A stretch of 64,000 bases of DNA from positions 2,200,335-2,264,334 of the forward strand of contig NC_054555.1 of assembly GCF_017654505.1 (NCBI RefSeq), written 5' to 3'. Position 1 is the stretch's first letter. Every line of letters begins with the position of its first letter. Origin of the DNA: Polyodon spathula (taxonomy: Eukaryota > Chordata > Actinopteri > Acipenseriformes > Polyodontidae). Position numbers and translations under genes: made by a program. The notes under the pieces were generated by a model that saw only the letters and a program-made list of their open reading frames with translations, was not told where the DNA came from and ran no database searches. Of this stretch, positions 48,920 to 59,639 are shown one piece after another.

Positions 48920-51900
48920 CCATTTTGCCATAAAACAGAAGAAAGTGAAGAAAGACAGTTTCAAGCCAGAAATAGCAGAAATCCATTAAGAATCCATTTA
49001 GGAAGCAAGTATTTGTAATACAAATGTCGTTGTGGTTTTGTTGTTAAATCACTGGAATATGAAATGGTTTAATATTCTGGACAGCAATTTTAATTAAATG
49101 AATTGCTAAAGACATTGTAAAGTGATGATGGTGTAATAAAACCCATGTTATAGTTGTTATTCATCATTGTGATGTAAATTATGCCTGGCGATTGCTCACT
49201 GATGCTTCCTTGCAGGGACGCGCCGCAGATAAAACATTTTAATTGGCTCAGAAAGGGCTAGCAAGACGAACATCTTCTCTGCTTACATTTATTTTTTCTC
49301 ACTTTCCGTTTTAACTGTTTAAAGTAAATAAATAAGGTTATCCTGTAAGCCTAATCTTTTTTTTTTTTTTGCATGAACGGGAACCAGGAAGAGGCAAAAC
49401 AAAACAGTTTTTAATGAAAAGGGTTGAGGGTTGTGTCCTACAGTGGTTTGGATACAGGAAAATCTAAATTTAATAGTATCTTTAAAGAGCCTGAAAATAA
49501 CAAACACAACGTAAATAAAATGTATAACCCAAATGTCACCTTTAAACAGTTTTGTTTGCTAACTACCTGTACTTACAAAAGGGCACACGAGTCTGCCCTG
49601 GCTGGGAATGTGCTCAGTTCAGTTCCCTGTCCTATTTTAATTGTACACACCCCTAAAAACAGTTGCATCTCAGTGCATCTGCCCTACTTAAAAATCTTTA
49701 ACAATACAGGTCAATCAAACTATTAGGATGTCCAAGCCAAGCTAGTGGATAGCATCACGGTTTTAAACTGTTTAGAGATGCTGAGCCCTTTTGAGCCAAT
49801 TCACCTTCACGACAAAAACTCAAGGTGACTTAAATACAACTCTGCATCTTAAAACTTAATGGGCATTAGGGAGCCATTATCATGCTTCCGGATTTTCAAT
49901 TACATTTTGAAAGCGTGCAGATGCTCATCGTTCACCTGTCAGGGTGCCTGGAAAAAACATTGTTCTAAATAATATTAATAAAAAGATTAAATTTGTCTCT
50001 TTCCATTTCACTGCTCCACAAAATATAATAAGGAGAACTGCACCAGGCTTGTGCAAAGTGATAGATGTCCCTCATCCGACACAGAACATTTAGTTTTCAT
50101 TAAGAGTTAAACGTGTACATGATACATTAGCAGGGGTTCAGTGCCTGCCACCACCAGCTCCCTGTATTTCACTCTGATGAATTAGCGAACCCAGCGCTGG
50201 CAAGGAGATGACAAAGGAAGCAGGAAAGATGACACACGCATTGCCAGCCGACTAATGTCTTTGTGCAGGATGCCGTTCTATTGCTGGCTAATGTTGTCCT
50301 CCACCCGGTCTGAGCTCCCAAAGTGAACAGCTGCAGCAGTGAAGGTCAGGCAGAGCGGCACGCTTCCATTATTAAATGGGACGCTTCAATCATGAGGCTA
50401 CGCCAGGACCAACACAGAAACTCCTCAATACTGGATTCCAGGGAGTGATGTTTAAATTAAGATATATGTGTGTATATATTTTACTCCCCACCCCCCACCA
50501 TTCTGGTTTGGGAGGAACCATATTGCAGGGATGGAAATAAGACTGTTGCATAGCAGTTTCATCCATTCTCAGCTTGGTTAGCCACGGTGTATAGGTAATA
50601 GGTGTGTCTTATTAAAGTCATTGTAAAACCAGGAACAGATCAAACTGCTACGCAATGGGAATCTTCTCTCCGTCCCTGTATTTGACTTTCCTCAACACTA
50701 CTGGTTAAAGTTGCCTTGACTAGCTAATTGTAAGCATTAAACAAGATGATAGTATAGTCTTGCTTCTATTCATTCATTGTCCTCTTTCCTGGTTCTGTTA
50801 AGCCTTGGCTTCCCTTGTCCACACAATGCAGCTGCCATCATCTCTCAGTTGAGTGGTGGGAGTGTGCATTTAGTTGGCTGTGTGGCAGACCTGAGGCTAC
50901 TGCAGCTACAACCAAGTTGGCTCTTCTTCGCATGCTCTGGGTTATCCTTCACTAATCCAGTTCAGTTCACGGTGAGCATGGGAATGAGATGAGATTGGAG
51001 CCATTGTCTTAGCTGGGATTTGATCTCTCTTGTCCTAGATTTAAAGTGCATAGTAAATGCAAGTCCTTGGAGAGCAATGCCACAGATTGCTTGTGTTCTT
51101 ATAGAAAGAATAAAAACCCTGGAAGGACAGATTTTGAATTTATTGAGCATGTACAACGAAAATGACATGTTGACAGACCACCAGGCATAGCCTGCCACAT
51201 TTGCACACTTTTAGTGAAGCAAAAGCATTCATATAAATACGCTCCTCTTGGAATTCCCTACAGAGGCATATACTGTATTTTTTATTGCCACAATACTTAC
51301 AGAATCATATTGGTTGGGGGCCTGAATTGTGCAAACAAAATTGAGTGAAGTTTTTAAAGAATACACAAGCTTTAATATCCTACAGACTCTCCTGGGATTG
51401 CGTCTGTTGTATAGAAATTATTTCTAAGATTTGATGCAATTTAGAACGCACGGGGAATGGAAAAACCGCAACCTTTTTTTTACCCAGAATGCTCTGTATC
51501 TGACTATACAGACTTCTCCATAAACCACTGCGAAAAAAGAAGGAAGACTGGAGGGGGGTGGGGAGGGGGGCTGGGAGAAACCTGCAGCAGTTGTGTTGCA
51601 CGGTGGTGATCATGCACATCTCGGGTGTGTGTGCCCTTTGATTAATAGCATCCCTTAGTGATGATGCATATTGCACTGCAGTCTCCTCCGGAAACAGTGA
51701 TGGCAACAGGGAATACAGGTATATGTTTGTCTCCGAGATATGACATTTGCAAGATTTACAATATTTCATCATTGGCTAAACCCTACTGCAAAGCCCTGCA
51801 TGCACACGTTCTGTACTACTGTGGTGAAAGATTGACCAATGCTCTATTGTTGGCTGTTGGCCCTAGTTACCCATCTGATTGACACCTGGATGGGTAGATA

Positions 51901-53021
51901 AATGGATGACAGTTTCATCCTCAGTTAATGCATTTCTTTCTGCAGAGAAATCTGATCGACGGGCGCTGTCCCACTTAATCCAGCAGGATCAGCTGTTCTA
52001 TGGCAGAACTGAGAAGGAGGTGTCTTGATTAATAGCTTTCAGAATGTGCTTGGAGTGTGTCATTTTCATTGTTTGAAGCTATGCAGGCAACGGGAGCTCA
52101 TGGAAATTTATCAATCCCTTTGTGACTTATACATGTAGCAAAACAGCTGAAGAACATTGTTTCTCAAGATGAGATAAACATTTAAGATGCGCTGCTCTTC
52201 GCTGACAACTTAACAAGTCCCCAGACATACAGTACCTTCACCAGTCTTGAAAACATACTGTTGACGTGGACAAATCTCACCACAAAAGATGATTTGAAGA
52301 CTTGTTAAGACTTACATGTGAAATGTCCTTGGCATTGCTGAAAGCCACAGAACTGTCACAAGGGACGGTTAGTAAGACTTGATACTAAACCAAGTTTGTA
52401 TTCATGTTTACAACCTGTTTCTGAATCGGTATCTGTTTTGTGTTTTCATATGTATCTGTTATTGTTTGACATTCTGATTTTAAAATTCCTTTAACCCTGC
52501 CCATTTTAACACCTTTCTGAGGATACAGTAAGCAATTTCCACAGAGACCCGCCACTTCCAAAGTTAAATGACAGGGCAGAAGCTTGGAAGGTAGGCTGAA
52601 AACAGCATCCTGTCAACAAAGCATGAGCAAATAAATACAGGAATAATGAAAATAAAAAAAGAAAAACTAAATAATAAATAAACACATATTCAGTTTTGAA
52701 GTACTGTTTCTTCAAATTAGTCTTGTGTAAGTTGAGCTTAATTTTACACAACACACTCACTGGTAGAAGTACAATAACACAACTGAGTTAGCAATGGATT
52801 TTGGAGGGTGACCCATTGATTCTTACATGTATGCAGTCCATTAAACATTAACCTTAATCTCTAGAGCTGTCGCCTAACTAAAAAATAATCTCATCTGTCC
52901 AGGTGTTAGAATTTCCACTGGCACAGCATGACTGGGTTGCAGTGTCCAACAAACAAACGACTACTGGAGGATGCTGCTATGGCTTGAGTGCTCGAGAATT
53001 ATTCTCTGAAAGCTGCTGTGG

Positions 53022-53050
53022 CCTCATGGTGTTCTGTTTTCCTTTCCCAG
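53022..53050 (+). promoter_or_regulatory. 3' splice site and polypyrimidine tract of the UNC5 exon
   Basis: A stretch of mostly T and C (CTGTTTTCCTTTCCCAG at its end) lies directly before the exon and ends in AG at 53049-53050. Reading through it stays open in the exon frame by chance, so the protein similarity, which starts right after the AG, sets the boundary. Confidence 0.85.
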
Positions 53051-53272
53051 ACGCCCAGCACGTAGCCGCGGTAACCAACCCCCTCCCTGCGGCCTTCTCG
53101 GACCTGCTGCCTCACTTCCTGGTGGAGCCAGAGGATGTTTACATTGTCAAGAACAAGCCAGTGACCCTGACCTGCCGCTCCGCTCCCGCTACGCAGATCT
53201 ACTTCAAGTGTAATGGGGAGTGGGTTCACCAGGACAACCACATGATCGAGCGCTCCTTGGACCCCCCTACAG
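53051..53272 (+). CDS. unc5a: Internal exon of a netrin receptor UNC5 family gene, best match UNC5A (exon 2, partial gene)
   Basis: UNC5 proteins are single-pass dependence receptors on the surface of neurons. They bind netrin through two N-terminal Ig domains and mediate axon repulsion. The translated exon (about 75 residues counting the split codons at both ends) begins with the mature N-terminus and runs into Ig domain 1. I see the family core [18 protein letters not shown] at residues 21-38, cysteines at 42 and 54, and [12 protein letters not shown] at 47-58. The segment [22 protein letters not shown] fits UNC5A, as I remember that sequence, better than UNC5B, C or D. The exon is bounded by a pyrimidine-rich tract ending TTTCCCAG at 53050 and by a GT at 53273. 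Both junctions fall after codon base 1 and the length is 222, so it is a symmetric 1-1 exon. The first codon is split; GAC (Asp) would result if exon 1 ends in G. Exon GC content and CpG density exceed those of the flanks. No signal peptide exon or second half of Ig1 (the YWCQC block) was found in the window. Family is near certain; the paralog is less so. Confidence 0.9.
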
Positions 53273-53306
53273 GTACAGGGCTGTGGGTGGGGGTGGGTGT
53301 TGGGGG
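53273..53306 (+). promoter_or_regulatory. 5' splice site of the UNC5 exon with downstream G-run cluster
   Basis: The donor reads CAG|GTACAG. Bases +4 (C) and +5 (A) differ from the usual A and G, so the site is weaker than consensus. From 53285 to 53306 there are four G-runs (3, 5, 3 and 5 Gs) with loops of 1, 1 and 4 bases. This fits the G-quadruplex pattern on the RNA-like strand. Intronic G-runs just after a donor are known to help recognition of weak 5' splice sites; such a role here is inferred. Confidence 0.6.
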
Positions 53307-53322
53307 TGCTGTGAGAAGCTGA

Positions 53323-53888
53323 CTAGGTTTACCAGATTTCCACAGCGAAAAACCCAGCCTTTTTTTTTTTTTTTTGCTCTTCAATTCACTGAAGCTGCAG
53401 CAACTCAGAAATAGTTCAATTAAGTATATAACAGTGTCGTAATTAAGAAATTTAAGATTGGGTGTGTAGAGGTAAAGACATCTGCCAAAATAAATAATTA
53501 ATTATATATTGAATTTCGTTATATATAAATACATTTTTTAATCAGTTAATCAATAAAAACAGCAGTGTTAATCAAAACTTAAAATGCTAACTTGGCTGGT
53601 TACAAAAAAAATAAAAAACTAACCATAGTCCAGGAAGTTAAACAAAATATGAATTAATAAACACATAAGCAGAATTATTACACAAGTAATCCATAAGTTT
53701 CATTATTTTATTTTTTGTATAATACATTACTGTGCTGTCAAGTTGCTGGGTACACGGCTGCAGTTTTGTTCTGCTACAGATGTAAAAATCTGGATGATGT
53801 AACAATTTTTCTGTTTCTCACTGGGACAAAAAAATGAAGGCTGAAAACTGGGATAGTCCCACTTTTCCCGGGACATCAGGTAACCCTG
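53323..53888. mobile_element. Terminal-inverted-repeat DNA transposon remnant directly after the UNC5 exon
   Basis: The left end reads CTAGGTTTACCAGATTTCC and the right end, in reverse complement, CAGGGTTACCTGATGTCCC, with GGGA-rich and AAACCC-rich stretches just inside. Ends of this type occur in widespread vertebrate non-autonomous elements (hAT-like by my recollection). No clear target duplication is visible. The interior is AT-rich and non-coding. The element lies 51 bases after the exon donor, so it entered the intron very close to splicing signals. Confidence 0.5.
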
Positions 53889-56011
53889 TTTATATTCCTC
53901 ATCATCAAATATGAGAACTAAAACACAACTGCTGGAGAAAAACCATCCCTCCTTTTGGTCGTCACTGGACTCCCTGTATCTTACCTCGAAATGTTCTTTA
54001 CATTCCTGTTGCCAGGGACGGTGCTGTTTTAAAGCTTCTTTACTCGCAAAGATTAGCTCTGTCCCTCTTGGTAGGGCCCAACCGGATCGACTTGAGTCCG
54101 TTTCCATTGTGCAGACACTATAACAAGGTTATTTTGCAAGCAAGTCCTGCTTAGTGCGCTTGAGTCCCTGAGGTTTACATTTACACTTTGATAGCTATTT
54201 CAAGTGGACTTCTTTTGGCAGAAGAAACCTTACGTTTGGTTCTGCCCTCCATCAATGTTAGTCATACTAACTTGCCATTGGAACGTCTATATCGCATTGA
54301 TGTCGGTGTAACAAAAGAATCATTTCCAGAAGGTCGGAGATTATTTTCTTGAGACCTGAGCTGTTTCTACTGCTCATACCCTGTTTATTTGTTTGTGTAT
54401 CCTCCGCAGAGAAGCTGTCCTCAAAATAGATGTGTCAGTTGCTGCTGAGCTGTGTTTCAGAATGAATGTGTGTTAGCCCCGCAGCATCCCAGCACAATAC
54501 CCTGCATCTAAACTCTCCGCAGTGTCTGCCTGCGAGTACAGTGTTTGCTGTGCAAATTCTTGTTGGAACCTTCGCTGAACTAGCCCTAAAGGACTGGCCT
54601 TTGAGACCACTGCTGCTTTAAGTGTGCCAAGCAACTGCTAATGGGCAGGGAGAAGCCCTGAGGCAATGAAAGGAAGTATTTCAGCAGTGACTTACACATA
54701 TAGAAGTAGTAAGAAATAGTCTGTATGTTGTATAATTGATAAACATTGCTTTCTTTTATTTTTTTTATTTTTTTTATAGCCAACAAAATCTTTCAACCCA
54801 GAAAGACTGACAAGGTTAATTGTGAACATCCACAGTTTTAATTGCCTCTTTACTTCCTTGCAGAGGAAAGGTGCAAGTTGTCAGAAGACTGAACTATTCC
54901 CAAATTGATATTTTAGATGGAGTATTTAAGGTGTTAGTACTAGGGGTGTTAATAGTTTAGAGTTTAAATAATATGCCTTGACTCTTGGGCAAAAAATATG
55001 CATGTAAAATATTGATGTTGGCTTAGTGTTTGTAGCAAGTGTACAGTTTAATTAATGTCATATTCAATATTTGCTGTCAGTCTTTTCCATGGTGTTCTGC
55101 AGTTTTAATATTGACAAAAAAAAAAAACAGTACAGAAGGGCTTCTTCTGGTTTTTAGTTTTTCTTCAAACATTTCAGATGTGTTTACATTTTAAACAGTT
55201 TAAACGTTTAGTATCGAACAGCTCCAGTGTATTTTTAAATGTGTCTAGATAAGCATTGGCTAAGTGGCTGCTGGAATTTCGTTTCTGCTGGTTTAGAGGA
55301 GATAGGAACGGAGTACGTGAGACCATAGTAGGATGCACGTGCAAATTGTTTCAGTCTAACAAGTCAAGGTGTGAAAAGTGCCATTTTGTTTTGTGTGTGT
55401 GTGTGTGTGCCCCTTTCTGTAGGTGCCACTTTCAGCTCTTAAATCTTGAAGGGTAACAGAAGCAATATGAAATGTAACAACGTAACAAGGTGATAGTTGA
55501 AGAAAGAGGCAGCAGTCATATACACTCACATAGGACTCTGCATGATGAAGTCCTGTTTAACCATTATCCACTGCAGTAAAGTGACGCAGGTCACTGCAGC
55601 AACCACAACGGAGAACCTGTCATGCCAGTGCATCCCAGTACACCAGCTATGCAACTGACTGTATTTTACACTTCTGTCCTGGGGTTGTGTGCCTCAGCAG
55701 TTTGAGGGTTAGTTCAATGTAGTGTGTTTTGATTTTGTTTCCGTTAAGAAAGAAGCAATTTGCATCTCTCCCATCTTAATAGACATCCCTTGTTCTACAC
55801 ATTAGTGTTTCAAGAGGTTGTAGTGAAAAATTTCTCCAAACTTTTATTTTAAAAATTGTGTAATAATAATACTACTAATAATAATACTGTTTTAGATGGT
55901 GACTGTTATTGAAACCCTCTCCAATGTTAAAAATTTAGATTTTACTTTTATTAAAACACAGATAACAGTTGTAACAGTAATACAGTGATAAAATTGTGTG
56001 ACGTGCACCCA
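53889..56011. other. Intronic DNA, 53.9-56.0 kb
   Basis: A minus frame (54107-53727) of 126 codons crosses the edge of the TIR remnant and has no recognisable motif. Otherwise short homopolymers and a GT run at 55394-55409. Confidence 0.45.
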
Positions 56012-56064
56012 GGTGACTCGTGTATATTTGTATAATGCAGTGTAATGGTTAGCTGTACTCTTGT
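56012..56064 (+). repeat. Left member of a 53-base direct repeat flanking the LTR-like element
   Basis: Aligned without gaps to 56666-56718, 44 of 53 bases agree. The last 24 bases, with GTAATGGTTAGCT, are nearly identical. Only seven bases separate it from the start of the repeat element. Confidence 0.75.
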
Positions 56065-56071
56065 AGGGGTG

Positions 56072-56664
56072 TGTCACAAAGACGGCTGGAGTGGGGGACA
56101 TCAGACCAGAAACAGGAAGCAGGAAATAAACAAAGAGAGGTGGAGTTTGGTGAAGCTGAGCGAATGGTCTTGCTCCGCGTTTAATAATGAACAGGCGGAC
56201 AGTACATAAAAGGTTGTAAGACAAACAAGACACAGGACACGGGACTTGTCACCAAAACAAAAAGAGAAACAAAACAGACTATACAGACAAAACACAGGGA
56301 GCTTCTATTTTACCAACTACTATTATTATTATTATTACCTCCGTCTCCAATCCCGTTCTCTACTCACCAAACACACAAGCCCGAGTGAGTGAAAACATGC
56401 AGCTTTTATGCAGCTGTACCGAGACTCGACTGCTAATCAATCATTCAGTCGTGAATTAATAAAGTGCAATTCCCCGTGCTCACATATTATTACTTTTTAC
56501 TTGCACGTGAAGTGCTGTGCAATCCTCGTGCCTAAATACAAATATACATTTTAAACACTTGTGTTACACAAACACATTTATATCCCGTGTACTGATGACT
56601 GTACACCAACATTAACACACATCATACAACACAAAATACACACAGGGGTGGGCACTTTGCCACA
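56072..56664 (+). mobile_element. 593 bp solo-LTR-like repeat, copy 2
   Basis: This is the second full-length copy of the repeat at 11717, starting TGTCACAAAGAC and ending CTTTGCCACA. The best conserved block is around 56455-56560, including AATAAAGTGCAATTCCCCGT. The flanking 5-mers (GGGTG and CGGAG) do not match well. Instead, a 53-base direct repeat flanks the element almost exactly. Small insertions relative to copy 1 lie in its first 250 bases, and a short ATT run sits in the same place in both copies. Confidence 0.72.
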
Positions 56665-56665
56665 C

Positions 56666-56718
56666 GGAGACACATGCATATTTATATAGTGCTCTGTAAT
56701 GGTTAGCTTTACTCTTGT
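56666..56718 (+). repeat. Right member of a 53-base direct repeat flanking the LTR-like element
   Basis: It begins one base after the end of the LTR-like element and ends TTTACTCTTGT, matching the left member in 44 of 53 positions. It may be an older tandem duplication that received the insertion at its joint, or an unusually long target duplication. Confidence 0.75.
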
Positions 56719-56998
56719 TCAGCTATCAGTTTATAACTCTATCAATTCTCATTATGTCCTCTCTGCTGTATTTCTCTGACTGCAGACTCACACTTTGTCA
56801 AGCTCGTGTTTTCCTGCTTGTCTGTCTCCCTGACAGGCTGCAGCGTTTTCATCCCTAATATATGAAGATGAAGATATTACGTTCCACCAGAAATCAATGC
56901 GAGATGGCAGGCTATCTATGAGAATTAGAGCACTGTGTGATAGTGGATGCAGCTCAAACAGGGCATACTGTTAAACGGAAGGGAACTGACACTTTTAG

Positions 56999-56999
<1 letters not shown>

Positions 57000-57044
<45 letters not shown>
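57000..57044. repeat. (AAT)15 microsatellite
   Basis: 45 bases of perfect AAT repeat, 280 bases after the duplicated flank of the LTR-like element. Confidence 0.93.
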
Positions 57045-57045
<1 letters not shown>

Positions 57046-57439
57046 TGAAGTCCTAAAATTTCTGTCGCTTTTTCAAAATCTTTGACAGCTATGCTTGAAA
57101 TTTACTACTTAATCTTTTAAGTGTTTTCAGTTAACAGTAGAGAAAAAATGTATATTTCTGTGCTACACAGATCCATGTAAGTTGAGTTTGTAATGGTGTC
57201 TACAGACCATTCTCAATGGTTATTCAGTCTGTGGTTTGAGGATTGCAGAATCAATGAAGGGACTCATGCAACCTTTAGCCTTGTCCCGCAATTCCTCTCG
57301 CGGTCCTCAAATCTGGACAGTCGACACCTGAGCGTTCTTTATGACTGTTTAAAAAGGTGGATCCCATAGATAGTGATCTGAAACCAAAATAGAACAAGGA
57401 AATTCTACACTGTGTTAAGTTGACTGTCTAATACTGCTC

Positions 57440-57960
57440 ATTATGTTTTCTGATTTAAGTTCGGTTTTGAGAAGAGTGGCAAAAAACAGATGATTGTATG
57501 TGATTAAACGTGATCTGCAGTGGAGTATCAGGGAACAGTCAAACCACAATTTAAGGAAAAGCCGATCCATCAGCTTGAATTTAATGAGCATGTGGAAATA
57601 CGAGAGGCAGGAGAGGACAATGTGGTCTAAAATGAAGATAATGGGTCTGGACCACCTGTTGCACAAAGATCAATAACGAAGGGCTTAATTGATAAAGGAT
57701 TATCCGCTGGATTCCTGTAATGGGCATTGTGCTTCATTCGGATGGAGCGGCTGATGGAGAGCAATCTGGTGCTGATGATGGGCCGAAACAGATGGCAAGG
57801 TCAATCATTTCTCAATCACAGCTGCTTCTCAACACCATTAACTGGCCTTTTTTTACGGGTGAACACCTTGTAGCTGAGAAGAGGGGCTACTTTCTGGTTT
57901 TACCGTACCTGCACAGAGAAACGAGGAGAGAATGAAAACATTCAGGGCCCTTGCTACACA
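57440..57960 (+). promoter_or_regulatory. Candidate conserved non-coding block in intron 2
   Basis: About 500 bases without simple repeats or mobile-element signs contain several developmental transcription factor motifs: AACCACAA (RUNX type) at about 57541, ACAAAGATCAA (TCF/LEF type) at about 57662, TTAATTGAT and GGATTA (homeodomain types) at 57685-57702, and CACCTG/CAGCTG E-boxes. The complexity contrasts with the microsatellite-rich sequence before and after. Without alignment this is only a candidate. Confidence 0.25.
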
Positions 57961-58800
57961 AAGGGACCCCTGTTTTAAATCGAGGGTAAAGTTGACCTTT
58001 GTTTTCTCTTAAAAGGAATCACACAATGGTATAATATAATATAGTATAATATGGTTATAAAAGCAGCACAATTCCTAATAGCTTAATTGTGCCTAACTGC
58101 AATTAATCATGTTTTTATTAGTTTTATTGTTTTGATGGGTGGGGTTTTGCGCTCGCTTCAGAATTGGTCCACATTATTAGCTGTATTAACATTGTTAAAA
58201 TGTTTCTTGGGAACCTCTAGAAACAGGCTGTGGATGTTGGAGAATTGGAGAACAGTTCTGTCCTGTACTCTTCGTAAATCCCACCCTAATGAAGTCCATA
58301 TTGCTTGTGTGTTCAGAGACATGCTGAGGCCCCAGGTTCACAAACCCTGTCGACTTTTAGTTGCCTTTAATACACTTTGCTGTGCTGGTTTGTTATTGTA
58401 AGTTAATTCAGAGTTACTCAATGTGAAAATAGTAAATGTTTATAATAAATACCACAGCTGTAGAGGAACTAAGGGTGGCAGAATGTTTCTCTAGACAACT
58501 TAAAGACTATTATTAAAAAACAAAACAAACAAAAAAACACCTTCTTTACATACTGAGTAACCAACGTCTCTCTGAATATAAATCACATAACAGCCGTAAA
58601 AAATGAAAATCTCTTTACCCAAGACAGGACTTGAACAGGCATCAAATAACAGCTGGTTTACAATCCTTATGAATCAACTCGTGGTGTTTGGAGGGTTTTT
58701 TTTGTGTTGTATCAGAACTGCAGCAGTAAAGGGCTCAATTATGAATTCTGTTGCATAAAAGAAACTGTGCATTTATCAAAATCTCCTGGGGGAGGAGGGA

Positions 58801-58936
58801 GCTGCTGTCTTTGGGGTAAGCCGTTGTTGTAAGTGACTCTGGGGCTGATGTATAGCTCACACACCCTAGTCTCGTATCTTGTAAAGTGCTTTGTGATGGT
58901 GGTCCACTATAAAAGGCGCTATATAAAAATAAAGAT
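58801..58936 (+). mobile_element. SINE with L2-type 3' tail
   Basis: The end GTAAAGTGCTTTGTGATGGT then GGTCCACTATAAAAGGCGCT and ATATAAA is the widely shared 3' tail of L2-mobilised vertebrate SINEs and L2 LINEs. It is followed by an AT-rich end (58921-58950). The preceding GTAAGTGACTCTGGGGCTGA is also of the type seen upstream of such tails. The 5' boundary is a guess; I see no clear tRNA or 5S head. Confidence 0.7.
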
Positions 58937-59420
58937 TATCTTTTTATCTAGGATGTCTTGGTTAGAGCCGAGTTCAAATCAGCACGAAGTTCAACATCTG
59001 CTCTCATGTAATGGAAATATTATTATTTATTATTATTATTATTATTATTTATTATTTATCACAGTTTTCACTCCTGAATTCTTCCTTGAGACATTTACTT
59101 TGGAGAATTAACAAAGCCTTGGGTTTACTCTTGCTTTATAAATATAAATAAATACAATTAAATAAAGTAATAAATAAATAAAACAAATTTGGCATGCTTT
59201 TAATAGAGCAGAAAGTGTTTCCAATCTGGTGTTGTTATTTGACACATTATAATTACATGTTAATTGGGCTCAACAAGTTCAGAAATCAGTTAAATAAATA
59301 GCTTTCTGTACGTATGCATCTGTGCAAGCAAAGTTTATTCCTCAGAATGCAAATGAGAAGTTATGTGTCCATGGTGTGTATATAAAATGAATTCATGCAG
59401 CGGTATCGTAGAATACAGTG

Positions 59421-59639
59421 TACAGGGTGTTTCTGGTATTGTAAGCACTATGATACATCTTGACGATTTAAATGTTCTGTTAAATTGGACAGCCACGCTC
59501 CTTTGGCTGTCTCCACCACACATCAAAGTGATCTTCATTTGTTTCTCTTTGCTTCAGAACTTTCACTCCTGAAAGAAATAGAAAGACAGCCAACATCTAC
59601 AGTTATGCCTGTGATGGCTGACTTATGGGACACCCTGTA
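59421..59639. mobile_element. 219 bp MITE with perfect 10-base inverted ends at TA
   Basis: The sequence begins TACAGGGTGT and ends ACACCCTGTA, an exact inverted pair, with TA at both edges as in Tc1/mariner targets. In its middle is a perfect 8-base stem (GACAGCCA at 59488-59495 and TGGCTGTC at 59504-59511) with an 8-base loop. It has no coding capacity. Beyond the first ten bases the ends diverge quickly, so it is either old or naturally short-ended. Confidence 0.75.

Larger units (their letters stand above)
42812..53021. other. Intronic DNA, 42.8-53.0 kb
   Basis: Contains the TG, ATT and AG arrays. Complex repeat-free stretches at 43340-43500 and 50160-50420 could be constrained but cannot be judged here. 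No exon recognised before the UNC5 acceptor. Confidence 0.5.
1..53050 (+). other. Inferred 3' part of a large intron (intron 1 of the UNC5-like gene)
   Basis: No second host exon was recognised on either strand before 53051. Open frames here are short, overlap on both strands, contain microsatellite peptides, and lack recognisable domains. Since the UNC5 exon is phase 1 and begins just after the position where a signal peptide would end, the preceding exon should carry the start codon and signal peptide. It is either upstream of the window or too short or divergent for me to see. Very long first introns are usual in vertebrate UNC5 genes. The interval is rich in mobile elements and microsatellites, listed separately. 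Confidence 0.6.

Noticed and set aside
48719..49018. Arg-Glu repeat protein
   Set aside because: It is the translation of the AG microsatellite at 48853-48917.
50777..50992. Second signal-peptide-like frame before the UNC5 exon
   Set aside because: Hydrophobic leader is short, followed by unrelated sequence, with no convincing phase 1 donor.
52903..53322. Reading the whole 139-codon open frame as one coding region
   Set aside because: Similarity to UNC5 starts exactly after the acceptor AG at 53050 and ends at the donor at 53273; the outer parts are intron.
53727..54107. 126-codon minus-strand open frame near the UNC5 exon
   Set aside because: It crosses the end of a TIR remnant, so it cannot be one conserved coding unit, and no motif is visible.
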